Counted from the stretch's first letter, positions 17,856 through 27,299 are shown. The stretch: 64,000 nucleotides of DNA from Nocardiopsis trehalosi NBRC 14201 (GCF_001552555.1 NZ_BCRK01000002.1:1-64000), one strand, 5' to 3'. Numbers and translations are program-made. Notes: a model not told the origin generated them from the letters alone.

Positions 17856-18962
17856 TCAGTCGGTCTCGGCGGCCAGCACGTCGGGGCTCGCGTTGGCCAC
17901 CGTCGCGCGCGACGCGTACAGCTCGCGGCCCGGGCCCTCCTCGATCCGGGTCCCCACGCGCCCGGCGAGCGCGTTCTGGCCGTCGGCGGTGGGGTGGAAG
18001 GTGCTCCGGTCGACGGTGACGCCCTCGGTGAGGTCGCGCAGCAGGATGCCGTTCAGCCACGGCTCCTCGCTGCCCAGCTCGTGGCCCTTGAGCGCGGTGA
18101 ACACGTCGACGTACTCCACGCTGCCGACCTGCCCGGCGTCGGTGATCTGCGCGTCGATCTCCTCGGCGGCGTCGCGCACCTGCCCGTTGAACCGGTCGAG
18201 GGTGGTGTTGAGCCACTCCTGGTCGTTGGCGGTCAGCGTGTAGTACATGCCCTCGGGCGCCTCCGGGAACAGTCGCGGGTAGCCCAGCACGAGCACCCGG
18301 GCGTCGGGCGCCCGGTCGCGGATCTCGGCGACCAGCTCGGAGAAGGTCTCCTCGAACCGCCGCATCCGCCGGTCGATGTCCTCCTCCTGGTCGACGCAGG
18401 CCGTCGTGTCGACCAGCGGCAGCCGCACCATGCAGGTGCGCAGCACCGACGTGAAGCCGAGGTCGTTGCCGCCGATCCCGATGGTCACCAGTGAGGTGTG
18501 CGGGGTGATCCGGTCGATCTGGGAGTCGTCGGTGCCCAGCTCGTCGAGCATCGCGTGGCCCCGCTGGCTGCTGCACGCGTAGAAGCCCAGCTCGCCCGCG
18601 AAGTCGAAGGTGTCCGCGACCCGTTCGGGGTAGGCGTTGGCCGACCGCCAGCAGCCGCCCGCGACGGCGGTCTCGCGCGCGTAGTCGTCGGCGCCGTCGC
18701 CGGAGGAGTAGGAGTCGCCCAGGGCCGCGTAGTGCCCCCACGTGGCGGCGTCGACCGGCGCCATCCGCAGCCGCCAGCCGGACTCGCCCGGTTGCGGGCC
18801 GCGCTCGCCGGGGAGCTGCGGGCAGCCCGCCCCCGTCAGCTCGCACCACAGGTCGAGGGCCCCGCCGCGGGTGGCGGGCACGGCGAGGACCGCGGCGCAG
18901 ACGAGGGCGAGGACGACCGCGACGGCGCCCAGCAGGCCCCTGCGCGTCCTGAGGTGGCGCAT
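17856..18962 (-). CDS. Secreted SGNH/GDSL-family hydrolase (lipase/esterase)
   Basis: The 368-residue protein begins with a signal-type sequence (MRHLRTRRGLLGAVAVVLALVCAAVLA), so export is expected. The serine-esterase blocks follow: block I YAALGDSYSSGDGADDY (nucleophile Ser), a block II-like AxSxQRGHAMLDEL region, block III IGIGGNDLGFTSV, and the C-terminal STFHPTADGQ with the catalytic His. Several Cys pairs suggest disulfides, as in Streptomyces secreted SGNH lipases. The start at 18962 is supported by CGGAGCGGCAGC; MARRR at 19013 lacks a ribosome site. Confidence 0.85.
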   Translation of the reverse strand: MRHLRTRRGLLGAVAVVLALVCAAVLAVPATRGGALDLWCELTGAGCPQLPGERGPQPGESGWRLRMAPVDAATWGHYAALGDSYSSGDGADDYARETAVAGGCWRSANAYPERVADTFDFAGELGFYACSSQRGHAMLDELGTDDSQIDRITPHTSLVTIGIGGNDLGFTSVLRTCMVRLPLVDTTACVDQEEDIDRRMRRFEETFSELVAEIRDRAPDARVLVLGYPRLFPEAPEGMYYTLTANDQEWLNTTLDRFNGQVRDAAEEIDAQITDAGQVGSVEYVDVFTALKGHELGSEEPWLNGILLRDLTEGVTVDRSTFHPTADGQNALAGRVGTRIEEGPGRELYASRATVANASPDVLAAETD

Positions 18963-19099
18963 GCTGCCGCTCCGCGTCTCGGTCTCGGGGTCCTCCACCC
19001 GTCGGCGTGCCATCAGCACGCAGATTACCCGCAGCCCGGCCCGCCGCGCCCGCACCGCGGCCCGCACGCCGCCGGTGCCGCCGCGGCGGCCGGAACCGG

Positions 19100-20290
19100 T
19101 CACGCGCGCAGGGCCCGCGGCCGGGTGGCGCCGACGATGTGCAGGACCCGGGCGACCGCGGTGTCGTCCAGGTCGGCGCGCGCGGTCAACCGGAGCCGCG
19201 ACCGGCCGTCGGGCACCGACGGGGGGCGGAAGCAGGCCACCCGCAGCCCGGCCGCCCGGCACCGGCCCACCCACGCGACCGCCTCACCCGGCGACGGCGC
19301 GGCGACCGCCACCACCGCGGCGTCGGGGGTGCTCGCCCGCAGCCCCAGTGCCCGCAGCCCCGCCGCCAGCCGGCGCGCGGCCCGCCGCACCCGCTCGGCG
19401 CGCTCGGGTTCGGCCCGCAGCACCCGCAGGGCCGCCAGGGCGCCGGCGGCCGCCGCCGGCGCCAGACCGGTGTCGAAGATGAAACTGCGCGCGGTCTCGA
19501 CCAGGTGCCGCACCACCCGCCGCGACGCCAGCACGACCCCGCCCTGGGCGCCCAGCGCCTTGGACAGCGTGGCCGTGGCCACCACACCCGGCGCCCCGCG
19601 CAACCCGGCCGAGGTGAGCGAGCCCCGGCCGCCGTCGCCGACCACCCCCAGGCCGTGCGCGTCGTCGAGCAGCAGCCCGGCGCCGTCCTCGCGGCAGACC
19701 CGCGCCAGCCCGGCCACGTCGGTGCGGTCGCCGTCGACGGAGAACACCGCGTCGCTCACCACCAGCCGCCGCGCCTCGGCGGCCGCCGCCAGCGCGGACT
19801 TGGCGGCCGTGGCGTCGGCGTGGTCGAACAGCGTCATCCGCGCGCCCGCCGCGCGCGCCAGCCGGGTGGCGTCGATCAGCGAGGCGTGGTTGTGCCGGTC
19901 GCACACCAGGTGCGCGCCGGAGCCCGACAGCGCGGTCACCGCGCCGAGGTTCGCGGTGTAGCCGGACGAGAACACCAGTGCCGCCTCGGCGCCGTAGAAG
20001 TCGGCGAGCTCGGCCTCCAGCTCCCCGTGCAGCGCGGTGTCGCCGGTGACCAGGCGCGAACCGGTGGCACCCGCCCCCCAGCGCGCGGCGGCGGCGGAGG
20101 CCGCCGCGGTGACCTCGGGGTGGCGGCTCAGCCCCAGGTAGTCGTTGCCGGCCAGGTCGAGCACGCCGTCCTCGGGGGGCCGCGGGCGCAGCACCCGGGT
20201 CAGCCCGGCGGCGGCCCGCTCCCGCGCCGCGTCGTCCAGCCACCCGAACGGATCGGAACTCGCCCACCCCATGCCGCCGTCTCCCGTCAT
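19100..20290 (-). CDS. bioF: 8-amino-7-oxononanoate synthase
   Basis: This PLP enzyme (396 residues) condenses pimeloyl-ACP or pimeloyl-CoA with alanine in biotin synthesis. Visible are LAGNDYLGLSRHPEV, GAGATGSRLVTGDTALHGELE, FSSGYTANLGAV, HNHASLIDATRLARA, the PLP Asp in LLLDDAHGLGVVG, and the Schiff-base Lys in ATLSKALGAQGG. No bioA, bioB or bioD is adjacent, so the pathway is split on this chromosome or the enzyme serves another alpha-oxoamine reaction. BioF is the best match by length and motifs. Confidence 0.85.
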   Translation of the reverse strand: MTGDGGMGWASSDPFGWLDDAARERAAAGLTRVLRPRPPEDGVLDLAGNDYLGLSRHPEVTAAASAAAARWGAGATGSRLVTGDTALHGELEAELADFYGAEAALVFSSGYTANLGAVTALSGSGAHLVCDRHNHASLIDATRLARAAGARMTLFDHADATAAKSALAAAAEARRLVVSDAVFSVDGDRTDVAGLARVCREDGAGLLLDDAHGLGVVGDGGRGSLTSAGLRGAPGVVATATLSKALGAQGGVVLASRRVVRHLVETARSFIFDTGLAPAAAAGALAALRVLRAEPERAERVRRAARRLAAGLRALGLRASTPDAAVVAVAAPSPGEAVAWVGRCRAAGLRVACFRPPSVPDGRSRLRLTARADLDDTAVARVLHIVGATRPRALRA

Positions 20291-20831
20291 CGCGTCCCTC
20301 CCGGACGCCTCGCCGCGTCCCCTCCGGCGGTGCCGCCGGAGCCCGCCCGCGACGCGTCCACCGCGGTCCGCGCGCGGGCCCGATCCTTTCTCTCGGTCGG
20401 CCGCCGCGGGCCGGACCGACCGTCACCCCTTATGCGGCGCCATGATCCCTACGCGGCTCGACGATCACCATGGGCGCGACAACCCTCACACAACGCAGTC
20501 CACCCGTCACTCCACGGGGGGGACAAAGACCACCGCGCGACTCTGGCGGGAAACCGCATCCCCGCCGCGCCGCGCGCGCGGCAGGATGTCCGGTCGGGCC
20601 GCGCCCCCGCGCCGCCCGGAGCCCCCGGTGCCCGCCGCGTCAACGGCCGGCGCCCCCACCGCCGGGCGCGCCGGTGTGTGCCGCGCGCACGGTCCGGCGC
20701 ACCTGCCCCACCCGGCCGCGCCCGCCCCGCCGGCCGTGCTGTTAGATGAGGGACGTCACACCCGCCGGTCGGCCGCCCCGCTGAACAGGCCGGTCGGCGG
20801 CACGCGTGCAGTCGATCAGGGAGGCGCGGAA
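20291..20831. other. Intergenic region between bioF and acetoacetyl-CoA synthetase
   Basis: About 540 bases between divergent genes. No coding frame with a credible start, no biotin-type operator and no recognisable RNA were found. The part 20455-20530 is less GC-rich and may carry promoters. Confidence 0.4.
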
Positions 20832-22808
20832 ATGACGGAGCGGACGCAGCCACCGGTGCTCTGGGAACCCGGCGAGCGGCGGCGCGAGCGGGCCAACATC
20901 ACGGCGTTCGCGCGGTGGGCCGCCGAGCACCGGGGCGCCCCCGCAGCGGCCGCGGACGACTACCGCGCGCTGTGGGAGTGGTCGACCACCGACCTCGACG
21001 CGTTCTGGTCGGCCGTCTGGGACTACTACGGGGTCCGCTCCGACACCCCCTACGACGCCGTCCTCGCCGACGACGCCATGCCCGGCGCCCGCTGGTTCCC
21101 CGGCGCCACCCTCAACTACGCCCGGCACCTGTTCACCGACCGCGACGACGACGCCGTCGCCATCCGGCACGCCTCCGAACTGCGCGTGGCGGGGGAGTGG
21201 ACGTGGGGCGAGCTGAAGCGGCGCACCGCCGCCATCGCCGCCGGGCTGCGCCGCCTCGGCGTCGGCCCCGGCGACCGCGTCGTCGGCTACCTGCCCAACA
21301 TCGCCGAGACCGTCGCCGCGTTCTACGCCTGCGCCGCCATCGGCGCGGTCTGGTCCTCCTGCTCGCCCGACTTCGGGGTGCGCAGCGTCATCGACCGGTT
21401 CGCCCAGATCGAGCCCAAGGTGCTGCTCGCCGTGGACGGCTACCGCTACGGCGGCCGCGATTTCGACCGCACCGGCGTGCTCGCCGAGCTGCGCGCCCAG
21501 CTGCCCACCGTCGAGCACACGGTCGTGCTGCCCTACCTCGGCGCCACCCCCGTACCCGACGCGCTGGCGTGGGCGGACCTGGAGGCGGCCGGCGAGGGGG
21601 CCGCACTCGACTTCACGCCCGTCCCCTTCGACCACCCGCTGTGGGTGCTCTACTCCTCGGGCACCACCGGCCTGCCCAAGGCGATCGTGCACGGGCACGG
21701 CGGCATCCTGCTGGAGCAGCTGAAGAACCTCCACCTGCACCTCGACGCCCAGGACGACGACCGGGTGTTCTGGTTCACCACCACCGGGTGGATGATGTGG
21801 AACTTCCTGGTCAGCGTCCTGCTCACCCGGGCCTCCATCGTGCTCTACGACGGCAGCCCCGCCCACCCCGACCTCGGCGCGCTGTGGGACCTGGCCGAAC
21901 GCACCGGGGTGACCGTCTTCGGCACCAGCGCCGGCTACCTGGCCACGTGCATGAAGGAGGACGTGCACCCCGCCGAGGGGCGCGACCTGTCCCGGCTGCA
22001 CGCCATCGGCTCCACCGGCTCCCCGCTCAGCCCCGAGGGGTTCGCCTGGTGCTACCGCGAGTTCGGCGACCGCCTCTGGCTGTTCTCCACCAGTGGGGGC
22101 ACCGACGTGTGCAGCTGCCTGGTCGGCGGGGTGCCCACCCTGCCGGTGTACGAGGGCGAGATCCAGGCGCCCGCCCTGGGCATGGCGGTCGCCGCCTGGG
22201 ACCCCGAGGGCCGCCCCGTCGTCGGCGAGGTCGGCGAACTCGTCGTCACCCGCCCCGCGCCCTCCATGCCGATCCGCTTCTGGAACGACCCCGGCGGCGA
22301 GCGGCTGCGCGACAGCTACTTCGCCGTGTACCCGGGCGTATGGCGGCACGGCGACTGGATCGAGATCACCGACCGCGGCACCGCCGTCATCTACGGCCGG
22401 TCCGACTCCACGATCAACCGCGGCGGTGTCCGCATGGGCACCAGCGAGATCTACCGGGCCGTGCTCGCCCTGGACGAGGTGGTCGACGCCCTGGTGGTCG
22501 ACGTGCCGCAGGAGGGCGGCGGGTCCCGCATCGAGCTGTTCGTCGTGGTGCGCGAGGGCTCCCGGCTCGACGACGACCTCACCCGCCGCCTGGCGCGGCG
22601 CATCCGCGAGGACTGCTCGCCCCGGCACGTCCCCGACGCCGTGCGCGCCATCGCCGAGGTGCCCCGCACCCTCTCCGGCAAGGTGCTGGAGGTACCGGTC
22701 AAGCGCATCCTGATGGGGGAGGACCCCGCCCGGGTCGCCAGCCGCGACTCCCTGGCCAACCCGGCGGCCCTGGACTACTTCACCCGGATGGCCGGCGGCG
22801 CCGACTGA
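20832..22808 (+). CDS. Acetoacetyl-CoA synthetase (acetoacetate--CoA ligase)
   Basis: The 658-residue AMP-forming ligase activates acetoacetate with ATP and CoA. The N-terminal part has the family's WxPxxERxxxANITAFARW, FPGATLNYARHLF and GPGDRVVGYLPNIAETVAAFYACAAIGAVWSSCSPDFG features. The P-loop is LYSSGTTGLPKAIVHGHGG, followed by TTTGWMMWN, and the C-terminal Lys lies in RTLSGKVLEVPVKRIL. The GWMMWN and SCSPDFG combination distinguishes it from acetyl-CoA synthetase. The start is ATG 20832 with GGAGGCGCGGAA upstream; longer frames are spurious. It likely serves ketone-body or polyhydroxybutyrate carbon recovery. Confidence 0.92.
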   Translation: MTERTQPPVLWEPGERRRERANITAFARWAAEHRGAPAAAADDYRALWEWSTTDLDAFWSAVWDYYGVRSDTPYDAVLADDAMPGARWFPGATLNYARHLFTDRDDDAVAIRHASELRVAGEWTWGELKRRTAAIAAGLRRLGVGPGDRVVGYLPNIAETVAAFYACAAIGAVWSSCSPDFGVRSVIDRFAQIEPKVLLAVDGYRYGGRDFDRTGVLAELRAQLPTVEHTVVLPYLGATPVPDALAWADLEAAGEGAALDFTPVPFDHPLWVLYSSGTTGLPKAIVHGHGGILLEQLKNLHLHLDAQDDDRVFWFTTTGWMMWNFLVSVLLTRASIVLYDGSPAHPDLGALWDLAERTGVTVFGTSAGYLATCMKEDVHPAEGRDLSRLHAIGSTGSPLSPEGFAWCYREFGDRLWLFSTSGGTDVCSCLVGGVPTLPVYEGEIQAPALGMAVAAWDPEGRPVVGEVGELVVTRPAPSMPIRFWNDPGGERLRDSYFAVYPGVWRHGDWIEITDRGTAVIYGRSDSTINRGGVRMGTSEIYRAVLALDEVVDALVVDVPQEGGGSRIELFVVVREGSRLDDDLTRRLARRIREDCSPRHVPDAVRAIAEVPRTLSGKVLEVPVKRILMGEDPARVASRDSLANPAALDYFTRMAGGAD

Positions 22809-22900
22809 CCCGCCGCGGGCGGCGGGCGGCCCGCGCGGCCGTCCGCCCGCCCCGCGCCGGCCAACGACAAACCCCGCCAAGACGCCCTAGTCTGGGCGGC

Positions 22901-24166
22901 GTGTCCCAGCGAACCCCCCAGCCGGCGGCCGACACCACCACGGCGCCCCGGACCGGCCGGCTCCCCGGCGTGGACGTCGCCCGCGCCCTCGCGGTCTTCG
23001 GCATGTTCACCGTCCACCTGGGCGTCGCCGCCATCGGGGTCGCCGAGGGCGCCACGGCCGACGCCCTCCACGAACTGGCGCGCGGCCGCTCCTCCGCCCT
23101 CTTCGCCTTCCTCGCCGGGATCTCCCTGGCGCTGATGACCGGCCGCACCGCACCGCTGTCCGGCACGGCACTGCAGCGGGCCCGGCTGCGCATCCTCGTC
23201 CGCGCGCTCGTCCTCGCGCTCCTCGGCGGCGTCCTGGACCTCCTCGACGCCCCCATCGCGATCATCCTCACCTACTACGGCGGGTTCTTCCTGCTCGCCC
23301 TGCCGCTGCTGCGGCTGCGCGCGCCCGCGCTCGCGGCGGCCGCTGCGGCGGTCGGCGTCCTCGGCCCCCTCGCGTCGTTCGCCGTGCGCGCGGCCATGGG
23401 CGGGGACACCCCGCTGCGCCCGGCGTCGATCAACGGCCTCACCGACTTCTTCCTGACCGGCTACTACCCGGCCGCCACCTTCATGGCGTTCGTCCTGGCC
23501 GGGATGGCCGCCGGCCGGCTGGACCTGCGCTCCGCCCGGGTGCGCGGCGCGCTCGCCGCAGCGGGCGCCGCGCTGGCCGTCGCGGGCTACGGCGGGTCGC
23601 GGCTGCTGATGGGCGCCTTCGGCGTCCTCGACCGGCTGCTGGCCGCCCAGGCGGCGGGCGCCGGGGGCATGGCGCCCGCCGACGCCGACCCCGCCCTCCT
23701 CGACCCGCTCCGGGAGTGGATGGCCGCCCAGGTCGGCGACCTGCACGGGCAGGTGCCCGTGGACTCCCCGTGGTGGCTGCTCGTCGCCTCACCGCACAGC
23801 GGCACACCGTTCGAGGTCGCCGGGGCCACCGGCACCGCGCTGCTGGTACTGGCCGGGTGCCTGGTCCTCGCCGACGCCGCCGGGTGGCTGCTCTACCCGC
23901 TCGCAGCCGCCGGGTCGATGTCGCTCACCGTCTACACCGGGCACATCGTGGTGATCGCCGCGCTCGGCATGTCCTTCCAGGACGTCGCCCCGTTCCGGCT
24001 GGAGGCGTTCGTGCTCGGCTCGCTGGTGTTCGCGTCGCTGTGGCGGGCGGTGTTCCGCCGCGGCCCCCTGGAGGCCCCGCTGGCGGCCCTCGCCGACGTC
24101 ACGGCCGCCGCGGTGCCCGACCCGCCGGGCCCGCCCGGCCCCGCAACGGGTCCCCCGCGCGGGTAA
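22901..24166 (+). CDS. DUF418/acyltransferase-like multi-pass membrane protein
   Basis: The 421-residue protein has around ten membrane helices. The N-terminal signature RLPGVDVARALAVFGMFTVHLG and LFAFLAGISLALMTG match the heparan-alpha-glucosaminide N-acetyltransferase-like / DUF418 families, which are thought to move acyl groups across the membrane. The C-terminal part (SMSLTVYTGHIVVIAALG) is the usual DUF418 end. The start is GTG 22901. It is co-directional with, and 92 bases after, the acetoacetyl-CoA synthetase; a functional link is unproven. Confidence 0.75.
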   Translation: MSQRTPQPAADTTTAPRTGRLPGVDVARALAVFGMFTVHLGVAAIGVAEGATADALHELARGRSSALFAFLAGISLALMTGRTAPLSGTALQRARLRILVRALVLALLGGVLDLLDAPIAIILTYYGGFFLLALPLLRLRAPALAAAAAAVGVLGPLASFAVRAAMGGDTPLRPASINGLTDFFLTGYYPAATFMAFVLAGMAAGRLDLRSARVRGALAAAGAALAVAGYGGSRLLMGAFGVLDRLLAAQAAGAGGMAPADADPALLDPLREWMAAQVGDLHGQVPVDSPWWLLVASPHSGTPFEVAGATGTALLVLAGCLVLADAAGWLLYPLAAAGSMSLTVYTGHIVVIAALGMSFQDVAPFRLEAFVLGSLVFASLWRAVFRRGPLEAPLAALADVTAAAVPDPPGPPGPATGPPRG

Positions 24167-24170
24167 CCGG

Positions 24171-24614
24171 TCACGCGCTCAGCGCGGAGTCCGCCCCGGA
24201 GCCGGCCGGCGCACCCGACCGGGGCGCGGGGACGGCCCGGTCCGGCCGCGCGGCCAGGAGCGCCTGGAGCCGCGCGACCACCTGCCGCAGGTCGAACGGG
24301 ACGGCCAGGTAGTGGTCGGCGCCGCCCGGCGCGGCGGCGCGCGGCTCCGCGCGCGTCGCCAGGAACAGCACCGGCAGGTCCGGGACGGCGGCGCGCAGCA
24401 GGAGCGCCGCAGCGGCGCCGTCGGCGCCGGTCGTGGTGTCGACGAGGGCGGCCTCGGGCGGCGCGGCGCGCACGGCGGCCTCCGCCGCGGTGAGGTCGGC
24501 GGCTCCGGCGGCGCGCAGCCCGCTCAACGTCAGGACGGCGGTCAGCACACCGCGCAGGGTCGGGTCGGCCTCGACCACGAGCACGCGCGCGGGGACGGTC
24601 TCGGGGGGTGTCAC
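24171..24614 (-). CDS. Stand-alone degenerate response-regulator receiver domain
   Basis: The 147-residue protein is a single CheY-like domain. RVLVVEADPTLRGVLTAVL is the first strand with the acidic pocket, LVDTTTGADG carries the phospho-acceptor Asp, and GADHYLAVPFDLRQVVARLQALL is the last part. One of the two pocket acids is replaced by Ala (VVEAD instead of VVEDD), and the conserved Lys of the KPF motif is Val. Normal phosphorylation is therefore doubtful. The start at GTG 24614 follows GGAGGAGGGG; ATG 24638 is possible. No output domain or kinase is adjacent. Confidence 0.7.
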   Translation of the reverse strand: MTPPETVPARVLVVEADPTLRGVLTAVLTLSGLRAAGAADLTAAEAAVRAAPPEAALVDTTTGADGAAAALLLRAAVPDLPVLFLATRAEPRAAAPGGADHYLAVPFDLRQVVARLQALLAARPDRAVPAPRSGAPAGSGADSALSA

Positions 24615-24724
24615 GCGGGCCCCTCCTCCGGGTGGCATCCGGTCATGTCCCGACCCTAGGGCGCCCGCGTTGGAGCCGGGTAAGAGCGGGGTGGGGGCCG
24701 GAAGAGCGGGTCCGGGAGCCCGCC

Positions 24725-25384
24725 TCAGGCGCCGCCGGTCGGGGCCGGCCCGCCGCCCCACGGCTCGGTGAGGGCGGGGGCCAGGTGCCGCAGGCAGGTC
24801 CGCACCGACTCCAGAAGGTCCTCGACCTCCGTCCCGCCCAGGCGGCAGCAGCGGGTGACCGCCACGTGCACCGCCGACCCGAACGCCGCCGCGAGCAGCT
24901 CCGGTCGGGGGTCGCGGGCGTCGGCGCCGGTGCGGCGGGCGATCACCGCGGCCAGCAGGCGCAGGTGGGTGGCCGAGCGCTGGAGCCGGGCCGCCGACAG
25001 GCGCGGGGTGCCGTCGCACAGCCGCAGCAGCCGCACATGGGTCTCCAGCGCGCGCGAGTCGAGGTCGCCCCAGGTGGCGTCGGCGGCGTGCACCAGCGCC
25101 GCGAACGGGTGCTCGGCGGCGGGCCGGGCGGCCACCTGCAGCCGGAACGCCTCCTCGGCGTCGTCCACCACGGCCAGGACGATGTCCTCCTTGGACGCGA
25201 AGTAGCGGAACAGCGTCCGCTGCGACACGTCGGCCTCGGCGGCGATCGCCTGTGTGGTGGTCTCCGTGAACCCGTGCTCGGTGAACAGCCGGAGCCCGGC
25301 CTCCAGCAGCGCCTCGCGCGTGCGCGCCTTCTTGCGCTCGCGCAGTCCGCACGGCTCGTCGCCGCCCACCGTGATCACGCTCAC
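24725..25384 (-). CDS. TetR-family transcriptional regulator
   Basis: The protein has 219 residues from GTG 25384. It carries the TetR helix-turn-helix ALLEAGLRLFTEHGFTETTTQAIAAEADVSQRTLFRYFASKEDIV at residues about 22-65 and an alpha-helical ligand domain. It lies divergently to the DHA2 efflux pump at 25590 and is very probably its drug-responsive repressor. The start is uncertain: the best ribosome site (GAGGAGG near 25445) serves a short frame that ends in GTGA overlap at 25384; an ATG at 25480 is also in frame. Confidence 0.85.
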   Translation of the reverse strand: MSVITVGGDEPCGLRERKKARTREALLEAGLRLFTEHGFTETTTQAIAAEADVSQRTLFRYFASKEDIVLAVVDDAEEAFRLQVAARPAAEHPFAALVHAADATWGDLDSRALETHVRLLRLCDGTPRLSAARLQRSATHLRLLAAVIARRTGADARDPRPELLAAAFGSAVHVAVTRCCRLGGTEVEDLLESVRTCLRHLAPALTEPWGGGPAPTGGA

Positions 25385-25434
25385 GCCCGCCGGCGGGGGC
25401 CGGAACTGTCGCTGCCGTGGTCGATGCTGGTCAC
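25381..25434 (-). CDS. Candidate 17-codon leader frame coupled to the TetR gene
   Basis: A GTG at 25434, nine bases after GAGGAGG, opens a 17-residue frame (VTSIDHGSDSSGPRRRA). Its TGA overlaps the TetR GTG as GTGA. This is the same layout as before the DMT transporter at 3432. Such coupling would give the regulator a ribosome supply it otherwise lacks. It could be chance; no conservation data. Confidence 0.25.
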   Translation of the reverse strand: MTSIDHGSDSSGPRRRA

Positions 25435-25490
25435 CGCATCCTCCTCGTTCGCCTCGTTCCTCCGCCGGGATCCTACCCACCGGTCGGGGG

Positions 25491-25532
25491 AACAGTCAGT
25501 CGTTGCCGTTTGTCAGCGGCTGTCATTACTGT
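25491..25532. promoter_or_regulatory. Divergent TetR/DHA2 promoter-operator region
   Basis: The AT-richer gap between regulator and pump has TGTCA direct repeats (25511-25515 and 25521-25525) and an ACAGT/ACTGT inverted pair (25492-25496 and 25528-25532). TTGCCG (25503) and TACTGT (25527) are spaced 18 bases and could be -35/-10 hexamers. A TetR operator is expected here, but the exact site is not determined. Confidence 0.35.
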
Positions 25533-25589
25533 GGACGCGGCCACGCCGGGCGGGTGCGGCCGCCACCCGAACGGAGCAGGGGAACCCAC

Positions 25590-27188
25590 ATGACAATGAC
25601 CAGTACCATCCCGGCCGCCGCCGCGCCGGCGCCACCGGCCCCGCGCTTCCGCGGCGGCCCCTGGGCCACCCTGGTGGCCATCGCCTTCGGCGTCATGATG
25701 GTCGCCCTCGACGGCACCATCGTCGCCGTCGCCAACCCGGCCATCGGCGCCGACCTGGACGCGTCGCTCGCCCAGCTCCAGTGGGTCACCCACGGCTACC
25801 TGCTCGGCCTCGCGGTCTTCCTCATCACCGCGGGCAAGCTCGGCGACCGGTTCGGCCACCGCCGCGTCTACCTCATCGGCATCGTCGGCTTCACCGCCAC
25901 CTCGGTCGCCATCACCCTCGCCGCGACCGTGCCCGCGCTCGTCGGCCTGCGCATCCTCCAGGGCGTCTTCGGGGCCACCATCGCCCCGGCCGCCATGGGG
26001 CTGCTCCGCTCGAACTTCCCGCCGCACATGCTCGGCCGCGCCTTCGGCGTGTTCGGCAGCCTGCTCGGCGGGGCCATGGCGGCGGGCCCCATCCTCGGCG
26101 GCGTCCTCGTCACCGCGTTCGGCTGGCACTCGGCGTTCCTCATCAACCTGCCGGTCGGCGCCGTCGCCGTGGCCTCCGCGCTCTGGCTCATCGGCCCCAA
26201 CCGCCCCACCGACCCCGGGTCGCGGTTCGACCTCGTCGGCATGGTCCTGCTGAGCACCGCCATGTTCGCCCTGGTGTGGTCGCTCGTCGAGGGCCCCGTC
26301 GCGGGGTGGACCCACCCCGAGACCCTGGGCGTCCTGGTGGCCGCGCTGGTGGTCGGCGCCGGGTTCGTGTTCTGGGAGCTGCGCGTGGCCGACCCGCTGC
26401 TCCCCATGAGCATCTTCCGCCGCGCGCCCATCTCCATCGGCACCGTCCTCATGGTGCTCACGGCCCTCGGCCTCATGGGCTCGCTGTTCTTCGTCACCTT
26501 CTACCTCCAGGGGGTGCGCGGCCTCAGCCCCATGCAGACCGGCCTCCAGCTGCTCCCGCTCACCCTCGTCATGGGCGTCGCGGGCACCCCGGTCGGGCGC
26601 CTCATGGACCGGTACGGCACCCGGGTCCCGACCGTCGCCGGACTGCTCTTCGCCGCAGCGGGCATGTTCATGCTCTCCCGGCTCACCTTCGACACCGGGC
26701 TGGTCTGGACCTCCACCGCGTTCCTGCTCCTCGGCATCGGGCTCAGCCTGGTCATGACCGGCGCCACGGCCGCCATCATCACCAGCGCGCCCATGTCCCT
26801 GGCCGGCGTCGCCTCGGGCATGCAGCAGGCCGCCATGCAGCTCGGCGGCTCCCTGGGCACCGCCATCCTCGGCGCCGTGCTGTCGCTGACCATCGTCGGC
26901 GCGGTCCCCGGCCACTACGCCGACGCCGGGCTCGACCGGCCCACCGCCGCCGAGGCCGCCGCCATGCAGAGCACCATCTCCCAGGGCGGGGCGGTCGTCC
27001 CCGAGGGCGCCACCGAGCAGGTCGCCGCCGCCGTCACCCGCGCCAGCAACCTCGCCTTCATCGACGGGCTGCACCTGGCGTTCGGCATCTCCGCCGCCGT
27101 CATGGTCGCCGCCGCCGTGCTCGCGTCCTTCATGAAGCCCGCGCCGCGCACCGGCGAGGGCTCCGGCGAACCGGTCGTCCACATCTGA
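25590..27188 (+). CDS. DHA2-family MFS multidrug exporter (14 helices)
   Basis: The 532-residue proton-driven exporter of the EmrB/QacA type has about 14 membrane helices. Motif A is GKLGDRFGHRRVYLIG, the helix-1 motif D1 is MMVALDGTIVAVANPAIGADL, and motif C lies in GSLLGGAMAAGPILGGVL. The N-terminal cytoplasmic tail is Ala/Pro-rich. The ATG at 25590 follows ACGGAGCAGGGGAACCCAC. It is divergent from a TetR regulator, the usual arrangement for inducible efflux. The substrate is not predictable. Confidence 0.92.
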   Translation: MTMTSTIPAAAAPAPPAPRFRGGPWATLVAIAFGVMMVALDGTIVAVANPAIGADLDASLAQLQWVTHGYLLGLAVFLITAGKLGDRFGHRRVYLIGIVGFTATSVAITLAATVPALVGLRILQGVFGATIAPAAMGLLRSNFPPHMLGRAFGVFGSLLGGAMAAGPILGGVLVTAFGWHSAFLINLPVGAVAVASALWLIGPNRPTDPGSRFDLVGMVLLSTAMFALVWSLVEGPVAGWTHPETLGVLVAALVVGAGFVFWELRVADPLLPMSIFRRAPISIGTVLMVLTALGLMGSLFFVTFYLQGVRGLSPMQTGLQLLPLTLVMGVAGTPVGRLMDRYGTRVPTVAGLLFAAAGMFMLSRLTFDTGLVWTSTAFLLLGIGLSLVMTGATAAIITSAPMSLAGVASGMQQAAMQLGGSLGTAILGAVLSLTIVGAVPGHYADAGLDRPTAAEAAAMQSTISQGGAVVPEGATEQVAAAVTRASNLAFIDGLHLAFGISAAVMVAAAVLASFMKPAPRTGEGSGEPVVHI

Positions 27189-27193
27189 GCCGG

Positions 27194-27221
27194 GCGGTGC
27201 CCGCCGCGCAGCGGGCACCGC
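27194..27221. terminator. Convergent hairpin after the DHA2 exporter
   Basis: GCGGTGCCCGC (27194-27204) and GCGGGCACCGC (27211-27221) form a perfect 11-bp stem with a six-base loop between converging genes. Confidence 0.65.
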
Positions 27222-27299
27222 GCCGAGGCCGGCGCCGCCCCGGGCGGGGGCCCGCCGCGCTGTTCCAGGGCCGGCGGCTCCGCACGCCGGGCGTCGCCG

